A DNA stretch of 64,000 nt from Phenylobacterium sp. (GCF_030679875.1 NZ_JAUXSP010000002.1:1-64000); one strand, 5' to 3'; positions 43,265 through 53,758 are shown, numbered from the stretch's first letter. The notes: generated by a model from the sequence alone, not told the origin. Numbers and translations are program-made.

Positions 43265-44254
43265 ATGACCAGCAAGACCCCGATCCGCGTCGCGGTCACC
43301 GGCGCGGCCGGCAATATCGGCTACGCCCTGCTCTTCCGCATCGCCTCGGGCGAAATGCTCGGCAAGGACCAGCCGGTCATCCTGCAGATGCTGGAGATCC
43401 CCACCGAAGGCGCCCAGAAGGCCCTGAAGGGCGTGGCCATGGAGCTGGACGACTGCGCCTTCCCGCTGCTGGCCGACATGGTGCTGACTGACGATCCCAA
43501 GGTGGCCTTCAAGGACGCCAACTGGAGCCTGCTGGTGGGCTCCAAGCCCCGCGGTCCCGGCATGGAGCGCGCCGACCTCTTGAAGGACAACGGCAAGATC
43601 TTCATCGCCCAGGGCCAGGCCATCGATGCGGTCGCCGCCGATGACGCCCGCGTCGCGGTGGTGGGCAACCCCTGCAACACCAACGTCATGATCGCCGCCA
43701 GCCAGGCCAAGCGCCTGTCGCCGGACCGCTTCACCGCCATGGTGCGCCTGGACGAGAACCGCGGCCGCGCCCAGCTGGCCAAGAAGGCCGGCGTCTCGAT
43801 CAACGAGGTCTCCGAACTCTACATCTACGGCAACCACAGCCCGACCATGTTCGCCGACTTCACCCACGCCAAGATCGGCGGCAAGGCCGCGGCTGACGTC
43901 ATCGGCGACGAAGCCTGGCTGAAGAACGACTACCTGCCCACCGTGGGCAAGCGCGGCGCGGCCATCATCGAGGCCCGCGGCCAGAGCTCGGCGGCCTCGG
44001 CGGCCAACGCCCTGATCGATCATGTCCGCGACCTGGTCACGCCCGGCAAGATTCACTCCGTGGCGATCAACAGCGAGGGCCGCTACGGCTTCGCCGAAGG
44101 GATCTGGGCCGGCATGCCGGTGAAGACCACGGCGCCGGGCGCCTATGAGGTGGTCACCACCTACGAGATGGACGAGTTCGCCAAGTCCAAGATCGCCATC
44201 ACCAATGACGAGCTGGTCGGCGAGCGCGACACCGTGAAAGACATGCTCGGCTGA
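43265..44254 (+). CDS. mdh: Malate dehydrogenase
   Basis: A 329-residue NAD-dependent malate dehydrogenase of the cytosolic-type subgroup. Rossmann motif [52 protein letters not shown], substrate arginines in [12 protein letters not shown] and [16 protein letters not shown], and catalytic His in [18 protein letters not shown] ribosome-binding site. Followed by a terminator. It belongs with the sucCDAB-lpd block but is separated by four unrelated genes. Confidence 0.96.
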   Translation: MTSKTPIRVAVTGAAGNIGYALLFRIASGEMLGKDQPVILQMLEIPTEGAQKALKGVAMELDDCAFPLLADMVLTDDPKVAFKDANWSLLVGSKPRGPGMERADLLKDNGKIFIAQGQAIDAVAADDARVAVVGNPCNTNVMIAASQAKRLSPDRFTAMVRLDENRGRAQLAKKAGVSINEVSELYIYGNHSPTMFADFTHAKIGGKAAADVIGDEAWLKNDYLPTVGKRGAAIIEARGQSSAASAANALIDHVRDLVTPGKIHSVAINSEGRYGFAEGIWAGMPVKTTAPGAYEVVTTYEMDEFAKSKIAITNDELVGERDTVKDMLG

Positions 44255-44289
44255 TCGACGGCTTAAGCCTGAGGACAGATCTGAACGTG

Positions 44290-44324
44290 AGGGCGGCCCG
44301 GGCGACCGGCGCCGCCCTTTCTGT
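44290..44324 (+). terminator. Intrinsic terminator of mdh
   Basis: GGGCGGC (44291-44297) pairs with GCCGCCC (44311-44317), followed by TTTCTGTT. It ends mdh transcription before the minus-strand LprI-like gene. Confidence 0.75.
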
Positions 44325-44345
44325 TGGGCGCTTAGCTTCCTGATC

Positions 44346-45080
44346 TCACCAGGACGGCGGCCAGATCGGTTCTTCCGGCGGCGCGAGGGCGGCCTGGTCC
44401 TCGAGTTCGGCGATGCGGGCGGCATAGACCTCGGCCACTGCGGCCGGCGCCTCCCGGGCGGCGTCCTCCCGGGCCCTCAACCAACGGCGCTGCTGCCGCT
44501 CCAGCCGCCAGTCGGGAATGCCCGCGGCCAGGGCCTGCTCATAGGCCGCCGCCAGCTGCTGGTCGGCCTGGGCCAGGACCGGATCGGCGCAGACCACCCG
44601 CTCAGCCGGGGTGCGGGCCCGGCGGCAGTCGAAACTGGGGGAAAAGGCCAAGCTGGCAGGCTGGCGGAGATCCGCGGCGGCGAAGGGCGGCGCCTCAGGC
44701 GCCTGGGCGAGGTCAGGCTGAGGCGCCGGCTCCGGCGGCGGATTATGAGGCGCGGCCTCCGCCATGTCCTGCGGCAGCACATCCAGCGGCGCGCCTGACA
44801 TCGATGGCGGGGCGGTCGCGGCGGGGCGCTCGGCGACCTGGATGTCCAGGGTCTCGGCGCCCGGAGGGGCCATGTCGGGCGGGTCGCCGGGCAGGGCGAG
44901 GCCCACGGCCAGGACGCAGGCCAACGCCAGGGCGGCGGCCCCGGCGATCCACAGTCCCGTCCGTCTGGGCCGGTCGCGCCGCGGGCCAATCGGCTCCAGC
45001 CGCAGGTCTCCGGCCTCTGACGCGGGGGGCGTGGCTCGGGTGGTCTCTGAGGCGTCGGGCTCTGGAGCGTCGAGGTTCAT
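44346..45080 (-). CDS. Membrane-anchored protein with LprI-like domain
   Basis: A 244-residue protein: cytoplasmic acidic N-terminus, one transmembrane helix (about 43-64, GLWIAGAAALALACVLAVGLAL), a proline-rich periplasmic linker (about 110-145), and a C-terminal domain with the LprI/DUF1311-like pattern FDCRRARTPAERVVCADPVLAQADQQLAAAYEQAL ... RWLRAREDAAR (paired cysteines CR...C). LprI-like domains occur in lysozyme inhibitors and other exported proteins. Start at ATG 45080, though GTG 45089 is possible. Divergent from the GNAT gene. Confidence 0.77.
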   Translation of the reverse strand: MNLDAPEPDASETTRATPPASEAGDLRLEPIGPRRDRPRRTGLWIAGAAALALACVLAVGLALPGDPPDMAPPGAETLDIQVAERPAATAPPSMSGAPLDVLPQDMAEAAPHNPPPEPAPQPDLAQAPEAPPFAAADLRQPASLAFSPSFDCRRARTPAERVVCADPVLAQADQQLAAAYEQALAAGIPDWRLERQQRRWLRAREDAAREAPAAVAEVYAARIAELEDQAALAPPEEPIWPPSW

Positions 45081-45170
45081 GCGGGCCACGCTGATGATCT
45101 ATCGGTCCTGTATCGACAAGGCTGGCCGCATACGCCTGAATTGCGGCTGAACGAAGCGAGGGGGTGGATG

Positions 45171-45734
45171 ATGAGCTTGCCGACAACGCCGACGGGCCAG
45201 GCCTTTGGGCCAACGCTCGAGACCGCGCGCCTGATCCTGCGCCCGCCCGTGATGGCGGACTTCGAGCCCTGGTGCGCCTTTTCCGCCGACGAGGAGGCGG
45301 CCCGCCATATCGGCGGGCCGATGGGGCCGGCCCAGGTCTGGCGCTCGATGATGATGATCGCCGGCTCCTGGTCCCTTGAGGGCTTTTCCATGTTCTCGGT
45401 GATCGAGAAGGAGAGCGGCCGCTGGATCGGCCGGCTGGGCCCCTGGCGCCCGTTCGGCTGGCCGGGGACGGAGGTGGGCTGGGGCGTCATTCGCGATTGC
45501 TGGGGGCGGGGCTACGCCACCGAAGGGGCGACGGCGGCCATGGATTTCGCCTTTGACCATCTGGGCTGGGACGAGGTGGTCCACACGATTGAGCCGGTCA
45601 ATGTGAACTCCCAGGCGGTCGCCCGTCGGCTGGGATCGCAGGTCCTGCGCCAGGCCCGTCTGCCGCTCCCCATGGATGTGCAGGTCGATGTCTGGGGCCA
45701 GAGCCGCGAGGCCTGGCGCGCCCGGCGGCTCTAG
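45171..45734 (+). CDS. GNAT family N-acetyltransferase (RimJ/RimL type)
   Basis: A 187-residue acetyltransferase: ETARLILRPPVMADFEPWCAFSADEEAARHIGG, FSVIEKESGRWIGRLGPWRP, VGWGVIRDCWGRGYATEGATAAMDFAF (acetyl-CoA pyrophosphate loop) and EPVNVNSQAVARRLGSQ. This is the subgroup acylating ribosomal protein N-termini or small molecules; substrate unknown. ATG at 45168 or 45171 follows GAGGGGG. It overlaps the convergent LytTR gene by 4 bases. Confidence 0.9.
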   Translation: MSLPTTPTGQAFGPTLETARLILRPPVMADFEPWCAFSADEEAARHIGGPMGPAQVWRSMMMIAGSWSLEGFSMFSVIEKESGRWIGRLGPWRPFGWPGTEVGWGVIRDCWGRGYATEGATAAMDFAFDHLGWDEVVHTIEPVNVNSQAVARRLGSQVLRQARLPLPMDVQVDVWGQSREAWRARRL

Positions 45735-46570
45735 TACCAGCCGGCCGCCCGCAGCTGGCGGGAATAGGTGCGGCTGACGGGCGCCTCGACCCCGCTCTTC
45801 AAGGTCAGGACCGCCCGGCCATCGCCGCGACGGGCGTCCTCGACCGCGCGCCTGGCCACCCACCATGAGCGATGCACCTGGGCGCCCTCCAGCCCGTCCA
45901 GCTCCTCGACCGCATCGCTCAGGCGCATCAGAATCAGATCCTGGCCCCGGGAAGTGTGCAGGCGCAGATAGTGGTCCTCGGCCTCGATGGCGTAGAGGTC
46001 GGCCCCCCGCAGGCGCGGGGGCAGCCGCTCGAGGAACCGCACCGGCCGTGGCGGGGCCTCGGCCGCGCTCAGCCGCCGCATCGCCTGCCTGCGGCTTTCC
46101 ACCAGGGTGTTCAGCACCGTCATGGCCAGTGACAGGATGAAGACGCTGCCAAACAGGTAGGGCAGGCCCCTCAGGGGGATCTGGTGACCAAAGGCCAGCC
46201 AGGTCGCGACCCAGACCAGGCCGGTGAAGGGCGCGGCCATGGCCAGGGCGGCCCACAGGCAGCTGAGCCACAGCCCGGCCGGCGGGCCGTCTTCGTCACC
46301 ATGGTCAGGGAAGAGGGCGCGGGCGACGAAACCGCCCCACAGGGCGCCGATCCCCATCATCGGCAGCCAATAGGCCAACCGCAGCCCTATGGGAGCGTCC
46401 TCATCGACGAAGGCCCCCGACAGGGCCAGGAACACCCCGACCGCCAAGGCGATGGCGAACCCCCGGAGCCAGCCGGTGTGATCCTCATAGGGCCCCCAAG
46501 CGAAGGGACGACGCGCGCTCGACGCTTCGCCGCCGGCGGGGGGCGGCGATTCACGACGGCCTGGCGTCAT
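45731..46570 (-). CDS. Membrane-embedded LytTR DNA-binding regulator
   Basis: A 279-residue protein with four predicted transmembrane helices (about 35-55, 68-92, 102-130, 137-160) followed by a LytTR DNA-binding domain (about 185-279: LRGADLYAIEAEDHYLRLHTSRGQDLILMRLSDAVEELDGL, VHRSWWVARRAVEDA, VLTLKSGVEAPVSRTYSRQLR). Membrane-bound LytTR proteins lack a receiver and often control a neighbouring membrane gene; here the divergent DUF2306 gene is the likely partner. ATG at 46570 is chosen; the frame continues upstream but without a ribosome-binding site. Confidence 0.88.
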   Translation of the reverse strand: MTPGRRESPPPAGGEASSARRPFAWGPYEDHTGWLRGFAIALAVGVFLALSGAFVDEDAPIGLRLAYWLPMMGIGALWGGFVARALFPDHGDEDGPPAGLWLSCLWAALAMAAPFTGLVWVATWLAFGHQIPLRGLPYLFGSVFILSLAMTVLNTLVESRRQAMRRLSAAEAPPRPVRFLERLPPRLRGADLYAIEAEDHYLRLHTSRGQDLILMRLSDAVEELDGLEGAQVHRSWWVARRAVEDARRGDGRAVLTLKSGVEAPVSRTYSRQLRAAGWY

Positions 46571-46657
46571 TCCACGAAACCACGCTGGTCGCCTGTCCGT
46601 CCTCAAGCCTTGTCTCCGCTCAGATCGCGGCCTGGCCGCAGACCCAGGAGATAACCC

Positions 46658-47224
46658 ATGTCGCTCGCCCCGCAAGACAGCGTCCCCCATCGGAACCGCC
46701 CGCCTTTGACCTGGACCTTTGGCCGCGGCTTCGCCCTGAGCATGGTGGTGGTGCTCGTCGTCCTGGCCGGCGCCATGTGGGGAATTTGGCCCGCGATCTG
46801 GAGGGAACTGGCCGCGGCGCGCCCCCACGCCCCCGATTTCGCCCTCTTGGCGGGCCTGTCGCCGGTGATCAAGATCCACCTCTATACCGCGCTCGCGGCG
46901 CTCGTCCTGGGCGCCGTGCTGATGACCGCGCGCAAGGGCCGGACCTTCCACCGCATCGCCGGCTGGATGTGGGTGGCGCTGGTCATGACGACGGCGGTCT
47001 CAACCCTGTTCATCACCAGCCTGAGTCCCGGACGGTGGTCGCTGATCCACCTTTTCACCGGCTGGACCCTGATCATTCTGCCCTTGGCGGTGATCTGGGC
47101 GAAGCGCCGCGACGTAGCTCGCCATCGCCGGGCGATGATGGGCCTCTTCTATGGCGCCTTCGCCATCAATCTGGCCTTCGCCTTCATTCCCGGCCGGACC
47201 ATGTGGAACCTATTCTTTGGCTGA
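46658..47224 (+). CDS. DUF2306 family membrane protein
   Basis: A 188-residue membrane protein with about five helices and the DUF2306 pattern: IKIHLYTALAALVLGAVLMTARKGRTFHRIAGWMWVALV, ...LIHLFTGWTLIILPLAVIWAKRRDVARHRRAMMGLFYGAFAIN. Conserved histidines in helices and RKGRTFHR suggest cofactor binding (the family is sometimes thought to bind haem or metal), not shown. CAGGAG ribosome-binding site. Divergent from a LytTR membrane regulator, a pairing I recall from other proteobacteria. Confidence 0.85.
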   Translation: MSLAPQDSVPHRNRPPLTWTFGRGFALSMVVVLVVLAGAMWGIWPAIWRELAAARPHAPDFALLAGLSPVIKIHLYTALAALVLGAVLMTARKGRTFHRIAGWMWVALVMTTAVSTLFITSLSPGRWSLIHLFTGWTLIILPLAVIWAKRRDVARHRRAMMGLFYGAFAINLAFAFIPGRTMWNLFFG

Positions 47225-47269
47225 GGCGACCATGTCACTTTGGTTGGGGTGTGACGTCGGGTTAGCGGG

Positions 47270-47298
47270 TTGCCACGCTGTGAGGCGGCGCCTATAAG
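47270..47298 (+). promoter_or_regulatory. Candidate promoter of the sucCDAB-lpd block
   Basis: TTGCCA (47270-47275) and TATAAG (47293-47298), separated by 17 bases, lie 53 bases before the sucC start. Both hexamers match the sigma-70 type well. Confidence 0.6.
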
Positions 47299-47351
47299 CC
47301 CGAGAACTCGCCGGTCCGGGCGAGACGATTTCAGCGACAAATCGCAGCCTC

Positions 47352-48551
47352 ATGAACATCCACGAGCATCAAGCCAAAGCCGTCCTCGCAGAGTTCGGCG
47401 TGGCGGTTCCGCGCGGCTTCGCCGCCCATACCGTCGAAGAGGCCGCCCAGGCCGCCGAGAAGCTGGGAGGCCCGGTCTGGGTCGTGAAATCCCAGATTCA
47501 CGCCGGCGGACGCGGTAAGGGCCGCTTCGAAGGCCTCGGTCCTGACGCCAAGGGCGGGGTTCGGGTCGTCAAGTCCGCCGCCGATGTGAAGTCCAGCGCT
47601 GAGGAGATGCTCGGCCGGGTGCTGGTGACGCACCAGACCGGCCCCAAGGGCAAGCAGGTCAATCGCCTCTATATTGAGGAAGGCGCGGCCATCGCCCGGG
47701 AGCTATACCTCTCCCTGCTGGTCGACCGTGACACCAGCCGCGTTTCGGTGGTCGCCTCCACCGAAGGCGGCATGGACATCGAAGAGGTCGCCGCTTCGAC
47801 CCCTGAAAAGATCATCAGCTTCTCCATCGACCCGGCCACCGGCGTTTTCCCGCATCATGGGCGGAACCTGGCCAAGTCGCTGGGCCTGACCGGCGGTCTG
47901 GCCAAGGAAGCCGCCACCCTGCTCGGCCAGCTCTATGCGGCGTTCCTCGCCAAGGACATGGAGATGCTGGAGATCAACCCGCTGATCGTCACCGCTGACG
48001 ATCACCTGCGGGTGCTGGACGCCAAGGTCAGCTTCGACGGCAATGCGCTCTACCGCCACGCCGACATCGTGGCCCTGCGCGACACCAGCGAAGAGGACGA
48101 CAAGGAAATCGAGGCGTCCAAGTACGACCTCTCCTACATCGCCCTGGATGGCGAGATCGGCTGCATGGTCAATGGCGCGGGCCTGGCCATGGCGACCATG
48201 GACATCATCAAGCTCTACGGCGCCGAGCCGGCCAACTTCCTCGACGTGGGCGGCGGCGCGACCAAGGAGAAGGTCATCGCGGCCTTCAAGATCATCACCG
48301 CCGATCCCAGCGTGAAGGGGATCCTGGTCAATATCTTCGGCGGCATCATGCGCTGCGACATCATCGCCGAGGGCGTGGTCGAGGCGGTGAAGGAAGTCGG
48401 CCTGCAGGTGCCCCTGGTGGTTCGCCTGGAAGGCACCAATGTCGAGCTCGGCAAGAAGATCATCGCCGAGAGCGGACTGAACGTCGTGTCCGCCGATGAT
48501 CTGTCGGACGGCGCTGAAAAGATCGTCAAGGCCGTTCGGGGAGCCGCTTAA
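47352..48551 (+). CDS. sucC: Succinyl-CoA ligase (ADP-forming) subunit beta
   Basis: SucC, 399 residues, ATP-grasp subunit of succinyl-CoA synthetase in the TCA cycle. Start [108 protein letters not shown] and [25 protein letters not shown]. The final adenine of its TAA stop is the first base of the sucD ATG, so the pair is coupled. A promoter is visible upstream. Confidence 0.98.
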   Translation: MNIHEHQAKAVLAEFGVAVPRGFAAHTVEEAAQAAEKLGGPVWVVKSQIHAGGRGKGRFEGLGPDAKGGVRVVKSAADVKSSAEEMLGRVLVTHQTGPKGKQVNRLYIEEGAAIARELYLSLLVDRDTSRVSVVASTEGGMDIEEVAASTPEKIISFSIDPATGVFPHHGRNLAKSLGLTGGLAKEAATLLGQLYAAFLAKDMEMLEINPLIVTADDHLRVLDAKVSFDGNALYRHADIVALRDTSEEDDKEIEASKYDLSYIALDGEIGCMVNGAGLAMATMDIIKLYGAEPANFLDVGGGATKEKVIAAFKIITADPSVKGILVNIFGGIMRCDIIAEGVVEAVKEVGLQVPLVVRLEGTNVELGKKIIAESGLNVVSADDLSDGAEKIVKAVRGAA

Positions 48552-49429
48552 TGTCCATCCTCATCGGAAAAGACACCCGTGTCATCTGCCAGGGCATCAC
48601 CGGCAGCCAGGGCACCTTCCACTCTGAACAGGCCATCGCCTACGGCACCAAGATGGTCGGCGGCGTGACGCCCGGTAAGGGCGGGACGACCCATATCGGC
48701 CTGCCGGTGTTCGACACCGTCGGCGAGGCGGTCCGCGAGACCGGCGCCGAGGCCAGCGTGATCTATGTCCCGCCGCCGTTCGCCGCGGACTCGATCCTGG
48801 AAGCCATCCAGGCCGAGATCCCCCTGATCATCTGCATCACCGAGGGCATCCCGGTGGCCGACATGGTCAAGGTCAAGCGCGCCCTGTCGGGCTCCAAGTC
48901 CCGCCTGATCGGCCCCAACTGCCCGGGCGTGCTGACGCCCGATGAGTGCAAGATCGGCATCATGCCGGGAAATATCTTCAAGCGCGGCTCGGTGGGTGTT
49001 GTCTCCCGCTCCGGCACGCTTACCTACGAGGCTGTGTTTCAGACCACTCAGGTGGGCTTGGGCCAGACCACGGCCGTCGGCATCGGCGGCGACCCGGTCA
49101 AGGGCACCGAGTTCATCGATGTGCTTCAGATGTTCCTCGACGACGACGAGACCGAGTCGATCATCATGATCGGCGAGATCGGCGGCGCAGCCGAGGAAGC
49201 GGCGGCTGAATTCATCAAGAATTCACCAAAGAAGAAGCCTATGGTCGGATTCATCGCGGGACGCACCGCCCCCCCTGGGCGGCGGATGGGTCACGCGGGC
49301 GCAATCATTTCGGGCGGCAAGGGCGGCGCCGAGGACAAGATCGCGGCGATGGAAGATGCGGGCATCCGCGTCTCGCCTTCTCCGGCGAAACTCGGCGAAA
49401 CCCTGCTCCAGGTGCTCAAGGGCGCCTGA
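48551..49429 (+). CDS. sucD: Succinyl-CoA ligase (ADP-forming) subunit alpha
   Basis: SucD, 292 residues, CoA-binding subunit with the phosphorylated histidine. [85 protein letters not shown], and the active-site His in [24 protein letters not shown]. Normal length. One-base overlap with sucC; sucA follows after 75 bases. Confidence 0.98.
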   Translation: MSILIGKDTRVICQGITGSQGTFHSEQAIAYGTKMVGGVTPGKGGTTHIGLPVFDTVGEAVRETGAEASVIYVPPPFAADSILEAIQAEIPLIICITEGIPVADMVKVKRALSGSKSRLIGPNCPGVLTPDECKIGIMPGNIFKRGSVGVVSRSGTLTYEAVFQTTQVGLGQTTAVGIGGDPVKGTEFIDVLQMFLDDDETESIIMIGEIGGAAEEAAAEFIKNSPKKKPMVGFIAGRTAPPGRRMGHAGAIISGGKGGAEDKIAAMEDAGIRVSPSPAKLGETLLQVLKGA

Positions 49430-49504
49430 CACAATCAAGCGTATGGCGGTCCGCCGTCGGCTCCTCTCACCAAGAAGCTTCGCGGGCCGTCTGGAAGCGG
49501 AAGC

Positions 49505-52456
49505 ATGGCGGACGACGCAGGTCTGATCAACGAGGTGCTCGCCGAGACCTCGTTCCTCTATGGCGGCAACCTGGCCTTCGTGGAGGATCTCTACGCCCGG
49601 TGGGCGGAGAACCCGGGCTCGGTGGAGCCCTCCTGGCGGGCCTTCTTCGCCTCGCTCCACGAGCGGGCCGAAGAGATCAAGGCCGCCGCCGTCAAGCCCG
49701 GCTGGGTCCGGCCTGACGCAGCGCCTGCGCGTCCGGACTGGCTCTCGGCCCTGGACGGCCTCTGGCCGGCCGTCGAAGCCAAGCTGGAAAAGAAGGTCGC
49801 CGAGCGGACGCCCGCCGCCTCCACGGACGCCGTCCGCGCCGCCACCCTGGATTCCCTGCGCGCCATCATGATGATCCGGGCCTACCGGATGCGCGGACAT
49901 CTGCGGGCCAATCTCGACCCCCTGGGCATCGCCATCGTCCCCGGCGACGCCAGCGAGCTGGACCCGGCCTCCTACGGCTTCACTGAGGCCGACTACGACC
50001 GACCGATCTTCCTGGACTATGTCCTGGGCCTGGAGACCTCCACGGTCCGGGAGATTCTCGACATCCTGCGGCGCACCTACTGCGGCGACCTGGGCGTGCA
50101 GTACATGCACATCTCCGACCCGCACCAGAAGGCCTGGATGCAGGAGCGGATCGAGGGTCGCGACAAGGAAATCGAGTTCACCGAGAAGGGCAAGGTCGCC
50201 ATTCTCAAGAAGCTGATCGAGGCCGAGGGCTTCGAACGCTTCCTGCACCGCCGCTTCCCCGGCACCAAGCGCTTTGGCCTGGACGGCGGCGAGGCCATGG
50301 TCCCGGCGCTCGAACAGATCATCAAGCGCGGCGGGGCCCTGGGCGTCCGCGACATCGTGCTGGGCATGCCCCACCGGGGTCGCCTGAACGTCCTGGCCGC
50401 GGTGATGGGCAAGCCCTACCAGGTGATCTTCCACGAATTTCAGGGCGGCTCGTCCCTGCCCACCGACATCGAGGGCTCTGGTGATGTGAAGTATCACCTG
50501 GGCGCATCGTCGGACCGCGAGTTCGACGGCAACTCTGTCCACCTGTCCCTGACGGCCAATCCCAGCCATCTGGAAATCGTCAATCCGGTAGTGATTGGTA
50601 AGGCGCGGGCCAAGCAGGCCTTCGCCCTGCGGGACAACCCCGAAGCCGGGCGTGGTCACGTCCTGCCCCTGCTGTTGCACGGGGACGCGGCCTTCGCCGG
50701 CCAAGGGGTGGTGGCCGAATGCTTCGCCCTGTCTGGCCTCAAGGGCTATGGGGTCGGTGGTTCGATCCACTTCATCGTCAATAACCAGATCGGCTTCACC
50801 ACCAGCCCGAAGAACAGCCGGTCCTCGCCTTATCCCTCCGACGTCGCCCTGATGGTCGAGGCGCCGATCTTCCACGTGAACGGGGACGATCCCGAGGCCG
50901 TGGTGTTCGCCGCCAAGGTGGCCACCGAGTTCCGCCAGCAGTTTGGCAAGGACGTGGTCATCGACATGTTCTGCTATCGCCGGTTTGGTCACAACGAGGG
51001 TGACGACCCGACGATGACCCAGCCTTTGATGTACGCCAAGATCAAGGGCCACCCGTCGACCCGCGAAATCTACACCAAGCGCCTGATCGACGAGAAGGTT
51101 GTCACGACCGAGGAGGTGGACGGCTGGATCGCCGAGTTCGCCGACTTCCTCGACAAGGAATTTGACGCCGGCAAGGACTATAAGGCCAACAAGGCCGACT
51201 GGCTGGACGGCAAGTGGTCAGGCCTGACCCTGCCCACCACCGAGGATCGTCGCGGCGACACCGCCGTGCCCCTGCAGAAGCTGCTGGACCTCGGCCGCAA
51301 GATCACCGCCGCCCCTGAGCGCATCAGCGTCCACAAGACCGTCGCCCGGGTTCTGCAGACCCGCCGCGACGCCATTGAGGGCGGTGAGGGCCTGGACTGG
51401 GCGACCGCAGAACACCTCGCCTTCGCCGCGCTGTTGGATGAGGGCTATCCGGTCCGTCTGTCGGGCCAGGACAGCGCGCGGGGAACCTTCACCCAGCGCC
51501 ACTCGGCCCTGATCGACCAGAAGACCGAGGAAACCTATTTCCCGCTGCGCAACCTCTCGCCGACCCAGGCGCATTTCGAGGTGCTGGATTCGGCCCTGTC
51601 GGAAGAGGCGGTGCTCGGTTTTGAATACGGCTTCTCCCTGGCCGAGCCCCGGACCCTGACCCTTTGGGAGGCTCAGTTCGGCGACTTCACCAACGGCGCC
51701 CAGGTGGTCATCGACCAGTTCATCTCGTCGGGCGAACGCAAATGGCTGCGCATGAGCGGCCTCGTGATGCTGCTGCCTCACGGCTATGAGGGCCAGGGCC
51801 CCGAGCACTCATCGGCCCGGCTCGAGCGGTTCCTGCAGTCCTGCGCCGAGGACAATATGCAGGTGGCCAACTGCACCACCCCGGCCAACTATTTCCATAT
51901 TCTGCGCCGCCAGCTGCTTCGGGAGTTCCGAAAGCCGCTGATCATCATGACGCCAAAGAGCCTGCTGCGTCACAAGAAGGCCGTCTCGCGCCTGACCGAT
52001 CTGTCCGAAGGCTCGTCCTTCCACCGCGTGCTGCTGGACGACGCCGAGCGGGGCGAGAACACGACGGTCAGCCTAGTTCCCGACGACAAGATCCGCCGGG
52101 TGCTCCTGTGCTCGGGCAAGGTCTATTACGACCTGCTGGAGGCCCGCGAGGCCAAGGGCGTCGATGACGTCTACATCCTGCGCCTGGAGCAGTTCTACCC
52201 CTGGCCGGTGAAGTCCCTGTCCAACGAACTCAAGCGGTTCAAGGACGCCGAGCTGGTCTGGTGCCAGGAAGAACCGAAGAATATGGGCGGCTGGACCTTC
52301 GTCGATCCGTGGCTGGAGCTGACCCTCGAGCGCCTGGACGTCCAGTCCCGCCGGGCCCGCTACGTGGGCCGTCCGGCCTCGGCCTCCACGGCGGCGGGCC
52401 TGATGAGCCGCCACCTGGCCGAACTGGAAACCTTCCTCAGCGAAGCCTTCGCCTAG
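49505..52456 (+). CDS. sucA: 2-oxoglutarate dehydrogenase E1 component
   Basis: SucA (OdhA), 983 residues, the thiamin diphosphate-dependent E1 subunit of the oxoglutarate dehydrogenase complex. N-terminal lipoyl-domain-interacting segment (LAETSFLYGGNLAFVEDLYARWAENPGSV), IVLGMPHRGRLNVLAAVMGKPY, GDVKYHLGASSDR, NNQIGFTTSPKNSRSS, the ThDP-binding CYRRFGHNEGDDPTMTQPLMY, and C-terminal transketolase-like domain with LPHGYEGQGPEHSSARLERFLQ. Complete and of standard length. GGAAG ribosome-binding site. Confidence 0.98.
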   Translation: MADDAGLINEVLAETSFLYGGNLAFVEDLYARWAENPGSVEPSWRAFFASLHERAEEIKAAAVKPGWVRPDAAPARPDWLSALDGLWPAVEAKLEKKVAERTPAASTDAVRAATLDSLRAIMMIRAYRMRGHLRANLDPLGIAIVPGDASELDPASYGFTEADYDRPIFLDYVLGLETSTVREILDILRRTYCGDLGVQYMHISDPHQKAWMQERIEGRDKEIEFTEKGKVAILKKLIEAEGFERFLHRRFPGTKRFGLDGGEAMVPALEQIIKRGGALGVRDIVLGMPHRGRLNVLAAVMGKPYQVIFHEFQGGSSLPTDIEGSGDVKYHLGASSDREFDGNSVHLSLTANPSHLEIVNPVVIGKARAKQAFALRDNPEAGRGHVLPLLLHGDAAFAGQGVVAECFALSGLKGYGVGGSIHFIVNNQIGFTTSPKNSRSSPYPSDVALMVEAPIFHVNGDDPEAVVFAAKVATEFRQQFGKDVVIDMFCYRRFGHNEGDDPTMTQPLMYAKIKGHPSTREIYTKRLIDEKVVTTEEVDGWIAEFADFLDKEFDAGKDYKANKADWLDGKWSGLTLPTTEDRRGDTAVPLQKLLDLGRKITAAPERISVHKTVARVLQTRRDAIEGGEGLDWATAEHLAFAALLDEGYPVRLSGQDSARGTFTQRHSALIDQKTEETYFPLRNLSPTQAHFEVLDSALSEEAVLGFEYGFSLAEPRTLTLWEAQFGDFTNGAQVVIDQFISSGERKWLRMSGLVMLLPHGYEGQGPEHSSARLERFLQSCAEDNMQVANCTTPANYFHILRRQLLREFRKPLIIMTPKSLLRHKKAVSRLTDLSEGSSFHRVLLDDAERGENTTVSLVPDDKIRRVLLCSGKVYYDLLEAREAKGVDDVYILRLEQFYPWPVKSLSNELKRFKDAELVWCQEEPKNMGGWTFVDPWLELTLERLDVQSRRARYVGRPASASTAAGLMSRHLAELETFLSEAFA

Positions 52457-52500
52457 GCCTCGTCCGTCAAAGAACTCAATAAGAACAGGAATCTACAACT

Positions 52501-53724
52501 ATGGCCGACATCATGACCCCCGCCCTGGGCGAGTCCGTCACCGAGGCGACGGTGGCGCGCTGGACCAAGAAGGCGGGCGATGCCGTCCGTAAGGATGAGA
52601 TCCTGGTCGAGCTGGAAACCGACAAGGTCAGCCTGGAAGTCGCCGCGCCGGCCGACGGCGTGCTGAGCGAAATCCTGGCCGCCGAAGGCGATACGGTCGA
52701 ACCAGGCGCGATCCTGGGCAAGATGTCCGAGGGCGGCGCGGCCGCGGCCCCGGCCAAGGCCGAGGCGCCCAAGGCTGAAACCAAGCCCGAACCCAAGGCC
52801 GAGGCGGCGAAGGCCCCGGCTCCGTCGCAGCCGGAGGTCATGACCACCAAGCCCGCGGCCCCCTCGGCTCAACGGATCGCCACCGAGAACAATCTCGACC
52901 TCGCCAAGGTCGGCGGTTCGGGCAAGGACGGTCGGGTGACCAAGGGTGACGCCATCGCCGCCCTGGAGACCCGGGCCAACGCCCCGGCGGCCGCTGCGGC
53001 CCCCGCCGCCCCGCGCGCCCTGCATGAACGCGAAGAGCGGGTCCGCATGACCCGCCTGCGCCAGACCATCGCGCGCCGCCTGAAGGAGGCGCAGAACAAC
53101 GCCGCCATGCTGACCACCTTCAACGAGGTGGACATGAGCGCGGTCATGGCCCTGCGCACCGAATACAAGGACGTGTTCGAGAAGCGCCACGGGGTGCGCC
53201 TGGGCTTCATGAGCTTCTTTGTGAAGGCCTGTATCGCGGCCCTGAAGCAGGTGCCCGACGTCAACGCCGAGATCGACGGCCAGGACATCATCTACAAGAA
53301 CCACTACGACATCGGCGTGGCGGTCGGCACCGAGAAGGGGCTCGTGGTCCCGGTCATCCGGGACGCCGACGATATGAGCCTGGCCGGGGTCGAAAAGGCC
53401 ATCGGCGCGATGGGCAAGAAGGCCCGCGACGGCCAGCTGGCCCTGGATGATCTGCAGGGCGGCACCTTCACCATCTCCAACGGCGGGGTCTATGGCTCGC
53501 TGATGTCGACCCCGATCCTGAACGCGCCCCAGTCGGGCATCCTCGGCATGCACAAGATCCAGGAGCGGCCGATGGTCGTGAAGGGGCAGGTGGTGATCCG
53601 CCCGATGATGTACCTGGCCCTCTCTTACGACCACCGCGTGGTGGACGGCCAAGGCGCGGTGACCTTCCTGGTCAAGGTCAAGGACGCCATCGAAGATCCC
53701 CAGCGCCTGCTGCTGGACCTCTAG
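52501..53724 (+). CDS. sucB: Dihydrolipoyllysine succinyltransferase (E2)
   Basis: SucB (OdhB), 407 residues. Lipoyl domain ([20 protein letters not shown]..., lipoylated Lys in [18 protein letters not shown], about residue 42), an alanine/proline/lysine hinge (about 80-115), peripheral subunit-binding domain ([30 protein letters not shown]), second hinge, and catalytic domain with [23 protein letters not shown] and [14 protein letters not shown] (catalytic His). A hairpin terminator follows before lpd. Confidence 0.98.
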   Translation: MADIMTPALGESVTEATVARWTKKAGDAVRKDEILVELETDKVSLEVAAPADGVLSEILAAEGDTVEPGAILGKMSEGGAAAAPAKAEAPKAETKPEPKAEAAKAPAPSQPEVMTTKPAAPSAQRIATENNLDLAKVGGSGKDGRVTKGDAIAALETRANAPAAAAAPAAPRALHEREERVRMTRLRQTIARRLKEAQNNAAMLTTFNEVDMSAVMALRTEYKDVFEKRHGVRLGFMSFFVKACIAALKQVPDVNAEIDGQDIIYKNHYDIGVAVGTEKGLVVPVIRDADDMSLAGVEKAIGAMGKKARDGQLALDDLQGGTFTISNGGVYGSLMSTPILNAPQSGILGMHKIQERPMVVKGQVVIRPMMYLALSYDHRVVDGQGAVTFLVKVKDAIEDPQRLLLDL

Positions 53725-53731
53725 ACAGCCA

Positions 53732-53758
53732 GGGGCGCGGGGGACCGCGCCCTTTTCG
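53732..53758 (+). terminator. Hairpin between sucB and lpd
   Basis: GGGCGCG (53733-53739) pairs with CGCGCCC (53746-53752), followed by TTTTCGG. It may be a partial terminator reducing lpd transcription relative to sucAB, since lpd starts only about 40 bases later. Confidence 0.6.

Noticed and set aside
49223..51052. 609-residue minus-strand open frame opposite sucD-sucA
   Set aside because: Antisense shadow of conserved genes; no motifs.
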